A stretch of DNA of 64,000 nucleotides from Magnetovibrio sp. (lineage in GTDB: Bacteria; Pseudomonadota; Alphaproteobacteria; Rhodospirillales; Magnetovibrionaceae), in contig NZ_DATCTF010000019.1 of NCBI RefSeq assembly GCF_036568125.1, positions 186,001-250,000 on the forward strand, read 5' to 3'. The translations under genes and the position numbers were made by a program. The notes below the pieces were generated by a model. It did no database searches, was not told the origin of the DNA, and saw only the letters and a list, made by a program, of their open reading frames with translations. Positions 23,531-31,192 of the stretch are shown here, one piece after another; positions within the stretch are counted from its first letter, which is position 1; every line of letters begins with the position of its first letter.

Positions 23531-25307
23531 TGTCTTTCTCGTACAAAGGCAGCTTCACCACGAACACCGCGCCGCCGGACGGCGCGTTGGCGACGCGAAT
23601 GTCACCTTCCAAGTCGGTCACGATACCATAGGTGATCGATAAACCCAGCCCCACGCCGTCGCCGACTTCCTTGGTGGTGAAGAACGGATCGAACAGGCGC
23701 TCTTGCACGTCGCTCCCGACGCCTTCGCCGGTGTCTTCGACGGTGATTTTGGCGTGCGTCTCGGATCGTTCCAGCGTCAAGGCAACCTTTCGTTCCGCCC
23801 GGCCACGGACCGCATCCAGGGCGTTGCGCAGCAGATTGATGAAAATCTGTTCCAGACGCACGATGTCGGCTTTGACGATCACCGGGCTGTCCGGCATCTC
23901 GACCACCAATTCGCTCTCGTCTTCGATGGCCTGTAGCTGCATGATCTTTTCGACATTGACGATGGCGTCGCGCACATCGAGCGGATCGAGGCGCACCGGT
24001 GCTTTGCGGGCAAAGGTCTTCAACTGTCCGGTGATCACGCCCATGCGTTCGGTCAACGCCGAAATTTCTCCGAGCGTCTTGTCGAGGTTTGCGCTCATGC
24101 CCTTTTCCAGCATCAACCGTGCGCTGGCGCTGAAGGTCCGGATCGCGGCGATGGGCTGATTGATTTCGTGCGCGATCGCCGCCGACATCTTGCCCAGTGC
24201 CGCCAGCTTTCCGGCTTGCACCAGCTCCGCCTGGGTTTCGCGCAACACCGCTTCGGCGCTGCGGCGTTCTTCGATTTCCAGTTCAAGCTGTTGGTTGATG
24301 GCAGAAAACTTTTCGGCTTCGCGCGCGCGGCGGCGCGAAATGATCTTTTGTTCGCGTTCGCGCCAATACAGCAACAGCGTCGCAAGCAAGATCAAAACCG
24401 CACCGCCCAGCAGCAACGTCGCTTGTCGGCGCTCTTCGACGCGCTGGACGGGCGACAGATAATGCAGCCGCCAACCCAAATCGTTCAGGGCACGCGACGC
24501 ATGCAGGTAGCGCCGCCCGTCGATCGCGACGCTGTCCGCGTCGGCGATGGCCCCGTACTTGATGTTCAAAACATCCAGGCTTTGCCCTCGGTACTGCTGC
24601 TGTTCGTGAATCAGGGTCCTCGTGCCATCCGACAACGGGGCCAGGGTGCGAAAATTCCACCGCTCCTGGCTGGACAGAAAGATCACCCCATTGTGGTCGG
24701 ATACGAACACCGTTTCACCACCGTCGCGCCAATCGTGCTGTAGCGGGCTAAGGTCGATTTTCACCACCGCCACGCCGACGATGCCGTGTTTGTTCCGCAC
24801 CGGGTGAGACATGAAATATCCCGGTTCCCCTGTGGTCGCGCCGATGGCGAAAAAGCCGCCTTCGCCTCCTTGCATGGCGTCGTGAAAATAGGGCCGAAAC
24901 GAATAATTGCGGCCCACGAAACTCAGGGGCTCTTGCCAGTTGGACGCCGCCACCGTGGTGCCTTCCGTGTCCATGACGAACAAAGCATCGGTACCCGACT
25001 TGGCGTTGATTGCGACCAGCGCACGACTGGCGTTCGCCGACGTGTCGTCGCTGTGCATGGGATTGGACAACAGCGCTTTCACGCTGTCGTCGCGGGCGAC
25101 GAGAAACGGCAGATAGCGATATTTCGCCAATGCCGCATGCAGCGTGCTTTGGTAAAGATTCAGGCGCTCCTTCGCCACCGCGCCCAGATCATCGACCACC
25201 ACGCGATCGGACCAGATGCTGCCTTGCCAAACGGCCATGACCGCCAAGATCATGACCGCCAGAGCGAACAATGCCGGTTTTACGATTGCGACCTTTGCCA
25301 CGCTCAC
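23523..25307 (-). CDS. DctB-like sensor histidine kinase
   Basis: 594 residues. Two membrane helices (about 12-32 and 297-314) flank a 265-residue periplasmic dCache-type sensor (LVARDDSVKALLSNPM, GYFMSHPVRNKHGIVGVAVV), which matches DctB. A coiled coil (about 318-365) leads to the dimerisation domain with His380 (AIAHEINQPIAAIR), then the ATPase domain (VEDTGEGVGSDVQERLFDPF, GLGLSITYGI). It should phosphorylate the adjacent regulator. The ligand is unknown but presumably the substrate of the TRAP transporter. Confidence 0.93.
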   Translation of the reverse strand: MSVAKVAIVKPALFALAVMILAVMAVWQGSIWSDRVVVDDLGAVAKERLNLYQSTLHAALAKYRYLPFLVARDDSVKALLSNPMHSDDTSANASRALVAINAKSGTDALFVMDTEGTTVAASNWQEPLSFVGRNYSFRPYFHDAMQGGEGGFFAIGATTGEPGYFMSHPVRNKHGIVGVAVVKIDLSPLQHDWRDGGETVFVSDHNGVIFLSSQERWNFRTLAPLSDGTRTLIHEQQQYRGQSLDVLNIKYGAIADADSVAIDGRRYLHASRALNDLGWRLHYLSPVQRVEERRQATLLLGGAVLILLATLLLYWREREQKIISRRRAREAEKFSAINQQLELEIEERRSAEAVLRETQAELVQAGKLAALGKMSAAIAHEINQPIAAIRTFSASARLMLEKGMSANLDKTLGEISALTERMGVITGQLKTFARKAPVRLDPLDVRDAIVNVEKIMQLQAIEDESELVVEMPDSPVIVKADIVRLEQIFINLLRNALDAVRGRAERKVALTLERSETHAKITVEDTGEGVGSDVQERLFDPFFTTKEVGDGVGLGLSITYGIVTDLEGDIRVANAPSGGAVFVVKLPLYEKDND

Positions 25308-25319
25308 GCCCCTGCGCGT

Positions 25320-26309
25320 TTATTCGTTGACCAACGGGCGCGACAGCAAACCGTGGATGATCGCGTCCAAGTCGGCATCTACGGTGAGCACCGCTTCGAC
25401 CGCCAGGCAGATCGGCATATCGACCATATTGCGCCGCGCCAGTTCGGCGACCGTGTCGGCGTTGTGCACTCCTTCGGCGACGGTTTTGCGTCCCGCCAGA
25501 ATGTGTTCCAACGTCTCGCCTTGGCCCAACCGATAGCCGACCGAAAAATTACGCGATTGCATGGCATTGCAGGTCAAAGTCAAATCGCCCAATCCCGACA
25601 GGCCCATCAAGGTGTGGCTTTTTGCGCCCAACACCATGCCCAGCGCATTGATTTCCGCAAGCCCGCGGGTGATCAGCGCGGCGCGGGCGTTGTCGCCCAG
25701 GCCCTTGCCAGTGACGATGCCGCACGCGATGGCGAGGACATTTTTGGTCGCCCCGCCCAATTGCGCGCCGACGATGTCGTCACTGACGTAGGTGCGAAAA
25801 TGCGGCGAGGCCAAGGCCTGAGCCAAGCGTTCCGCGACGCCGGTGTCGGGGCACGCGACCAAGGTCGCGGCGGGCAAATCGCGGGCGATTTCGGCGGCGA
25901 ACGTCGGCCCGCCCATGGTGGCGATGACGGCGTCCGGACCAAGGCAATCGCGAACCACGTCGGCCATCAGTTTGCAGGTGTCTTGCTCGACGCCCTTGGA
26001 ACAGATCAAGGCCGGAACCCCAGTTTTCCAGTGGGCGGCGGCTTGGGATACGACCGAGCGCAAAAACGCGGTCGGCACCGCGATCAACACCGCATCGTTA
26101 TCGCAGACCGCGGCGAAATCCCGGGTCGCGCGGATGTTCGGGTCAAGCGGCACTTCGCACAGATAGGTGTTGTTGGTGTGGCGCGAATTGATCTCTTCGA
26201 CGACTTCGGACTCATAGGACCAAATCGTGACCTCGCGTCCCGCACGGGCCGCCACGGTGGCCATGGCGGTACCGAATGCCCCTGCGCCGATAATACCGAT
26301 CTTTTGCAT
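25320..26309 (-). CDS. gpsA: Glycerol-3-phosphate dehydrogenase [NAD(P)+]
   Basis: 329 residues, usual length. N-terminal dinucleotide site GIIGAGAFGTAMATVAARAG, catalytic-region motif ICSKGVEQDT and ATKNVLAIACGIVTGKGLG with the active-site Lys, and LSGLGDLTLTCNAMQSRN in the substrate-binding C-terminal domain. It reduces dihydroxyacetone phosphate to sn-glycerol 3-phosphate, the first step of phospholipid synthesis, in the cytoplasm. It sits between DctB (12 bases downstream) and the Pot-like permease; there is no functional link to either. Confidence 0.96.
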   Translation of the reverse strand: MQKIGIIGAGAFGTAMATVAARAGREVTIWSYESEVVEEINSRHTNNTYLCEVPLDPNIRATRDFAAVCDNDAVLIAVPTAFLRSVVSQAAAHWKTGVPALICSKGVEQDTCKLMADVVRDCLGPDAVIATMGGPTFAAEIARDLPAATLVACPDTGVAERLAQALASPHFRTYVSDDIVGAQLGGATKNVLAIACGIVTGKGLGDNARAALITRGLAEINALGMVLGAKSHTLMGLSGLGDLTLTCNAMQSRNFSVGYRLGQGETLEHILAGRKTVAEGVHNADTVAELARRNMVDMPICLAVEAVLTVDADLDAIIHGLLSRPLVNE

Positions 26310-26356
26310 TTACAGTCCCTCGCTCTTTAAGCCTTGCGCGCCAGGGATGATCGGGA

Positions 26357-27211
26357 TCAATCCTTCTCGCGCTGTACAAACACGCTCAGCAACGCCAAGC
26401 CGCCCGATACCGCCATCAACAGCAACGATAGCGCATTCAGTTCCGGTGTCGAGCCTTCGCGCAAGCGCCCGTACATGGCGATGGTCAAAGGCTGATCGGA
26501 CCCAACCAGCATCAAGGTGGTGTTGAAGTTTTCAAACGACATCAAAAATGCCACGATCGCCGCACCGATGATGGCTGGCTTCAAATACGGCAGCGTGACC
26601 GTCCACACCGCCGTCAGACGCGACGCGCCCAAGCTTTGCGCAGCCTCTTCCAAGGCGGTGTCGAACTTGCGCAGTCTCGCCGCGATCACCAAGGTGGTGA
26701 TGGTGGCAATGAACGAAAATTGGCCGACAATCACCAAGAAGGTGCTGGGGCGCAAAAATTCCACATCGATGCCAAAACTGTTTTCCAACCAGTTGGCGAT
26801 GGTGCTGGAAAACACCAAAATGGAAATGCCCAAGATCACCCCCGGCACCACCAACGGCAACAACATCAGCATATACAGAAAGCTCTTGAACGGAAAATCG
26901 CGACGTTCGAACAAAAACGCATTGGTCGTGCCCACCGCAACCGACAGCACCGTCACCCAGCAGGCAATGAAAAACGACGTCCAGATGCTTTCCAGCAAGC
27001 GCCCGTCGTGAAACAAGCCCAATCGCGGTTCCGTTGGGTTAAAGAACCAATCCATGGTAAAGCCGCCCCACGGCAGCGACGGAAACATCGAATCGTTAAA
27101 CGCAAAGATCGCGACCACCGCCAGCGGCATCACCAGATAAACGAAGAACATCACGATGTAGGCGGCGTACATCGCGCGAAAGCTTTTCGGTTGGGGGATT
27201 GAAGGGATCAT
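26357..27211 (-). CDS. Polyamine-type ABC transporter permease (PotC-like)
   Basis: 284 residues with six membrane helices and the permease EAA loop at about 180-200 (LEEAAQSLGASRLTAVWTVTLP). The first helix region (AAYIVMFFVYLVMPLAVVAI) is PotC-like. It is the last gene of a four-gene ABC operon and pairs with the upstream permease (10-base gap). Polyamine-type importers also take spermidine, putrescine, or related amines and sugars, so the substrate stays open. Confidence 0.92.
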   Translation of the reverse strand: MIPSIPQPKSFRAMYAAYIVMFFVYLVMPLAVVAIFAFNDSMFPSLPWGGFTMDWFFNPTEPRLGLFHDGRLLESIWTSFFIACWVTVLSVAVGTTNAFLFERRDFPFKSFLYMLMLLPLVVPGVILGISILVFSSTIANWLENSFGIDVEFLRPSTFLVIVGQFSFIATITTLVIAARLRKFDTALEEAAQSLGASRLTAVWTVTLPYLKPAIIGAAIVAFLMSFENFNTTLMLVGSDQPLTIAMYGRLREGSTPELNALSLLLMAVSGGLALLSVFVQREKD

Positions 27212-27220
27212 GACACGCTC

Positions 27221-28084
27221 CTACCCCATGGTTTCTGTGAGAGTTTGACGACTGAGCTTCAACCCCGTCCACACGATCAGCGATGACAGACCCAGCAGCA
27301 AGAACCCGAACGCCGCGCCCAGTTCCCAGTTAAACCGGGTGATGAACTGGGTGTAGATCTGCGCCGTAAACCACAAATTGTCTTTGCCGCCCAGCAGCAC
27401 CGGCGTCAGATAGTTGCCCAGCGTTAGCATGAACACCACGATACAGCCCGACACGATGCCCGGCATGGCGTGGGGAATGATGATGGTGCGCAACACTGAA
27501 AAAGCGTTGCCGCCCAGATCGTAACCCGCTTCGACTTGCGCATCTTCGAGGCTGTCGAGCGTGGTCACCAGCGGCACCACCATAAACAGCATCGAGGTGT
27601 AGACTAGGCCGACCATGATGGTGGCGTCGTTATAAAGCATCTCCACCGGCCCGTCGGCAAGCCCCACCCATTGCAACAGATTGCTGAATACGCCCGATTC
27701 CCGCAGCAGAATCATCCAGCCGAAGGTGCGCACCAACTCGCTGACCCAAAACGGCACCAGACACAGCAGAAACAAGAACGCCTTGAGCCGTCCGCGCAGC
27801 ATTTTCGCAATGTAATACGATACCGGAAAGCTGATCAGCAGCGTTAGCGCCGTGGCCAACGTCGACATGATTGCGGTGCGCGCGAAGGTGCGCCAATAAA
27901 GCGGTTCGGTGAAAAATTCGGTGTAGTTGGCGAAACTGAATTCGTAAGTCCGCAACGCGACGCGTTCGCGCAAGGAGATGGCGAACATGTCGGCGTGGGG
28001 CAAGATGATCAGGCCGATCAACCACACCAGCAGCGGCGCCAACAACAAAAACAAGCTGAGTTGAGTGGCGGCTCTTAAGTTCAT
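27221..28084 (-). CDS. Polyamine-type ABC transporter permease (PotB-like)
   Basis: 287 residues, six helices, with the EAA loop LEDAQVEAGYDLGGNAFSVL at about 178-197. The start overlaps the stop of the ATPase gene by 4 bases (ATGA), so translation is coupled. Forms a heterodimeric channel with the PotC-like protein. Confidence 0.92.
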   Translation of the reverse strand: MNLRAATQLSLFLLLAPLLVWLIGLIILPHADMFAISLRERVALRTYEFSFANYTEFFTEPLYWRTFARTAIMSTLATALTLLISFPVSYYIAKMLRGRLKAFLFLLCLVPFWVSELVRTFGWMILLRESGVFSNLLQWVGLADGPVEMLYNDATIMVGLVYTSMLFMVVPLVTTLDSLEDAQVEAGYDLGGNAFSVLRTIIIPHAMPGIVSGCIVVFMLTLGNYLTPVLLGGKDNLWFTAQIYTQFITRFNWELGAAFGFLLLGLSSLIVWTGLKLSRQTLTETMG

Positions 28085-29226
28085 ATCGCGCCCCCGTCGT
28101 CCTCGGCCCCGTCACCCGTGGCGGCGAACGCCTTGGCTTGGGCCATGCCCCAACCGAGATAGACGTGCTGGCCGCGATTGAGCGTCGAGAATTCGCCCGT
28201 TTGCGGCAGCGCCACATCGAGCTCGCCGCCGGTGGCGCGGTCGCGGATCAGGGCGCGGGAATTTGCGCCGTTGAACAGGATGCTCACCAGTTCGCCTTCG
28301 ATGCGGTTTTCCATGGCGGAGATCCGCTCGGCGCTTTCGGCCAACACCACCGATTCCGGACGGACGAAAATATTTACCTCGGTGCCGGCATTCAGGGCGA
28401 CATCGCCTGCTGGCGTGGCAAGCAGCTCAACGCCGTCGGACGATACGACCTTAACGCCGTCCTTGTCGGCCCGCTCGACCGTGCCGTGCCAGCGGTTGCT
28501 GTCGCCGACGAAACCCGCGACGAACGCCGTGGTGGGATGGTAATAGAGTTCTTGCGGGGTGCCGATTTGTTCAAACCGCCCGGCGTTCATCACCGCGACG
28601 TGGTTGGACATGACCAACGCTTCGGACTGATCGTGGGTGATGTAAACGAAGGTGGTTTCGAACTGATCCTGCATTTTTTTCAGTTCGACCTTCATGTGTT
28701 CGCGCAATTTCAAATCCAGCGCGCCCAACGGCTCGTCCAACAACAATGCCGCCGGTTCCAACACCAAGCACCGGGCAATAGCGACGCGCTGTTTTTGGCC
28801 GCCCGACAGTTGCTTGATGGCCTTGTCGCCCGAGGTGGGCAGATCGATGCGTTCCAACGCGGATTTCACTTTCTCGGCGATTTCGTGTTTCGGCAGGCCT
28901 TTGCGCACCAGACCGTAGGCGATATTTTCCGCCACGCTCATCATCGGAAACAACGCTAGGTGTTGAAACACCATGTTCACCGGACGCTTGTTCGGCGGCA
29001 CGTCGAGAACCGAACTGCCCTTAATCAAGATATCGCCGGAGGTGGGATGATCGAAGCCCGCCATCATGCGCAAGATGGTGGTCTTGCCGCAGCCGCTGGG
29101 GCCCAAAATGGAAAAGAAGTCGCCTTGCGGAACGCCAAACGAAACGTTGTCGACGGCGGTAAAGCTGCCATAACGGCGCACCAAATTGCGGCATTCCAGA
29201 TCATAGCTTTCGACGGTGTCAGACAT
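28081..29226 (-). CDS. Polyamine-type ABC transporter ATPase (PotA-like)
   Basis: 381 residues from the ATG at 29224-29226 (GGGGGA upstream); a longer frame has no ribosome site. ATPase domain: Walker A GPSGCGKTT, Q-loop VFQHLALFP, signature LSGGQKQRVAIARCL, Walker B LLLDEPLGALD, H-loop ITHDQSEAL. Residues about 240-375 form the TOBE regulatory domain. It energises the two permeases of this operon from the cytoplasm. Confidence 0.95.
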   Translation of the reverse strand: MSDTVESYDLECRNLVRRYGSFTAVDNVSFGVPQGDFFSILGPSGCGKTTILRMMAGFDHPTSGDILIKGSSVLDVPPNKRPVNMVFQHLALFPMMSVAENIAYGLVRKGLPKHEIAEKVKSALERIDLPTSGDKAIKQLSGGQKQRVAIARCLVLEPAALLLDEPLGALDLKLREHMKVELKKMQDQFETTFVYITHDQSEALVMSNHVAVMNAGRFEQIGTPQELYYHPTTAFVAGFVGDSNRWHGTVERADKDGVKVVSSDGVELLATPAGDVALNAGTEVNIFVRPESVVLAESAERISAMENRIEGELVSILFNGANSRALIRDRATGGELDVALPQTGEFSTLNRGQHVYLGWGMAQAKAFAATGDGAEDDGGAI

Positions 29227-29279
29227 CGGTCCCCCGGGGCGTTCAGGCAAAACAAAAAATGGCTCAATAAATAAGACAG

Positions 29280-29309
29280 TGGCGCGGGACGTAAAAACGC
29301 CCCGCGCCA
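29280..29309. repeat. Intergenic hairpin between the binding-protein and ATPase genes
   Basis: TGGCGCGGG and CCCGCGCCA, 9-bp arms with a 12-base loop and no T-run. Such hairpins behind the first gene of importer operons often protect the binding-protein mRNA and raise its yield over the membrane subunits. This role is inferred. Confidence 0.55.
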
Positions 29310-29331
29310 ATCCTAGGCTTGAAAGCTCAGA

Positions 29332-30408
29332 TCACTTCGCCGCTTGCACGCGGTCGAGGACTTTGCCTTCCATGTCTTCCAAACCGGCAGGAACCGGCGG
29401 ATACCATTTGATGTTGTCGATGGCCGCAGCCGAGAACGTGTCTTGATAGACTTTGCGCTTGGCTTCGGTGACATACATGTCGCCATCCTTGGCGGCGGTG
29501 AAGTTACCGGCCGCTTCGGTGATCATGGCCGCGATTTTGGGCTGCATCACAAAGTTGATCCACTTGTAAGCAGCGTCTTCGGCCTTGGTCTTTTTCGGCA
29601 ACGCGAAGGTGTCGATCCAACCCAGCGCACCGGAAGTCGGAGCGATGGTTTTCACTTCAGGCTTTTCCGCGTTCACTTTCCAGCCCGAGCCGTCCCATGC
29701 CATGGCGGCGACGACTTCGTCGGAACGAATCAGGTTGATCAACGCATCCCCACCCGTCCAGTAAGCTTTGACGTTGGATTTACATTCGATCAGCTTGGCC
29801 TGAACCTTGTCGAGGATATCTTGGTACTTGGCCTTGTCGTTGTAGGCCGCAAACGGATCCATGCCCATGGAGAACGCAAACGCGATCAAGGTCGGACGTT
29901 TCATGCGATACGTCACTTTGCCCGCGTATTTGGGGTTGCACAGATCCAAGTAGTCTTTGACATCAGGCGCTTTGGTGGTGTTAACCGTCAGCGCGCTGGT
30001 GCCCCACACATGAGGAACGCCATAGACCGCGCCGTTCAACGAGGTGTTTTTCTTGGTGCCTTCGAGCATCGACGGAATCATCTGCGCGGCATTGATCTTA
30101 GCCAGATCGATGGGTTTGTAGATGTCGTATTCCGCCTGCGCGCTGGTGATGCGGTCCTGAGACGGTTGGGCGAGATCGAAGCCCGCGCCGCCGGTGGCGC
30201 GCAGCTTGGAGATCATTTCTTCGTTATTGGAGTTGGTCACTTCGACGTCAATGCCGGTTTCGGCCTTGAACATTTCGACGACCTTTTCCGGAGCATACCC
30301 GCCCCAGGTGAGAAGACGCAGCGTTTCGGCCTGCGCCGAGGCGGCTGCCAGAATCAGTCCGGTGCTCACCAGAACGCCGGTGAGAAAGTGGGTTTTGGGT
30401 TTGAACAT
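29332..30408 (-). CDS. Polyamine-type periplasmic binding protein (PotD-like)
   Basis: 358 residues from the ATG at 30406-30408, with GAGGAG upstream. Signal peptide to ASAQA (about residue 27), then LRLLTWGGYAPEKVVEMFKA and EVTNSNNEEMISKLRATGG, which is the PotD/PotF-type two-lobe fold. It delivers the substrate to the ABC importer encoded right behind it. The usual polyamine-binding acidic residues cannot be confirmed by eye, so a related substrate is possible. Confidence 0.92.
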   Translation of the reverse strand: MFKPKTHFLTGVLVSTGLILAAASAQAETLRLLTWGGYAPEKVVEMFKAETGIDVEVTNSNNEEMISKLRATGGAGFDLAQPSQDRITSAQAEYDIYKPIDLAKINAAQMIPSMLEGTKKNTSLNGAVYGVPHVWGTSALTVNTTKAPDVKDYLDLCNPKYAGKVTYRMKRPTLIAFAFSMGMDPFAAYNDKAKYQDILDKVQAKLIECKSNVKAYWTGGDALINLIRSDEVVAAMAWDGSGWKVNAEKPEVKTIAPTSGALGWIDTFALPKKTKAEDAAYKWINFVMQPKIAAMITEAAGNFTAAKDGDMYVTEAKRKVYQDTFSAAAIDNIKWYPPVPAGLEDMEGKVLDRVQAAK

Positions 30409-30895
30409 TTGGAACTCCTCCCAAAAGTGGAAATTACTCATTGCACGCATACGGCCCGCTTTGCTCACGCTGACGTGATGCAAAAACAGACTCTGTGAAA
30501 TCCGCCGGGTGTCGCCATTAGGGATGAGGCCCCGGATCTAACGATTGTGTGTGTCAATTGTTCGTTGGGTAAAGGCAGCCCTCTGCAGTATCCCCTAGTC
30601 CTGCGTTCCTCCGTGACCGGCATCTCGCGCAACCACACGTGAGCAACCGATCCACCCGCCTATTAGCGTATGTCCGAGAATGAGCATTGGCAACCGCAAT
30701 ATGGTATTTTTCTGGGGTGAGCTGTTGAAACCCAACGGTTTTTAGAAATGAAGACTCGACGTTTTTCACGCCGGGCATCTTCTCAGGTCCATGTTGCACG
30801 GATATGACGACGCAAGGATTAGGGTCATCCAACGCCCCGCATCAATAATCGTACAAATTGTGCAGCAGAGCCCTTCTATAGAGAGCTCCCCCCGC
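30409..30895. other. Intergenic region, no convincing gene
   Basis: About 490 bases upstream of the PotD-like gene, containing its promoter. One minus-strand frame (30554-30832, 92 codons) starts with plausible protein-like sequence but turns into Arg/Cys-rich noise and has no ribosome site. I do not call it. Confidence 0.5.
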
Positions 30896-31111
30896 TCAGA
30901 ATTTTTTGATCGTTTTGAAGACCTGCTCATGGAGCGCGAACGCGCCTTCCATCCGTTCCGACCACACGCGGTGTTCCGGGTGATCGCCGCCAATCGACGA
31001 CAGATCGTATTCCAAGGCTTCCAACAACAGCGAAGCGATTTCGTGCTTCTTTTCCTCACACGCGATTTTGTGGGCGGCAATGATCTTATCACTCAAGCGT
31101 CGGCTTAACAT
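30896..31111 (-). CDS. Small all-helical protein, function unknown
   Basis: 71 residues from an ATG at 31109-31111 (a longer 80-residue reading starts at 31138). Entirely helical and charged (MLSRRLSDKIIAAHKIAC, KKHEIASLLLEALEYDLSS), with one Cys. It has the look of a small conserved cytosolic protein of Rhodospirillales, but I cannot name a family. It is followed by the usher gene in opposite transcription context and is preceded by the PotD promoter region. Confidence 0.55.
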   Translation of the reverse strand: MLSRRLSDKIIAAHKIACEEKKHEIASLLLEALEYDLSSIGGDHPEHRVWSERMEGAFALHEQVFKTIKKF

Positions 31112-31192
31112 CACGCACCTCCTGCGTTCCATCTCCACCTTTCAGTGTAGCACATCAACGCCCTTTGCACGGGGCGCTATTTGCAGGGGGAC

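Noticed and set aside
30554..30832. 92-codon minus-strand frame upstream of the PotD-like gene
   Set aside because: No ribosome site; its second half is Arg/Cys-rich noise. It might be a decayed remnant but cannot be supported.
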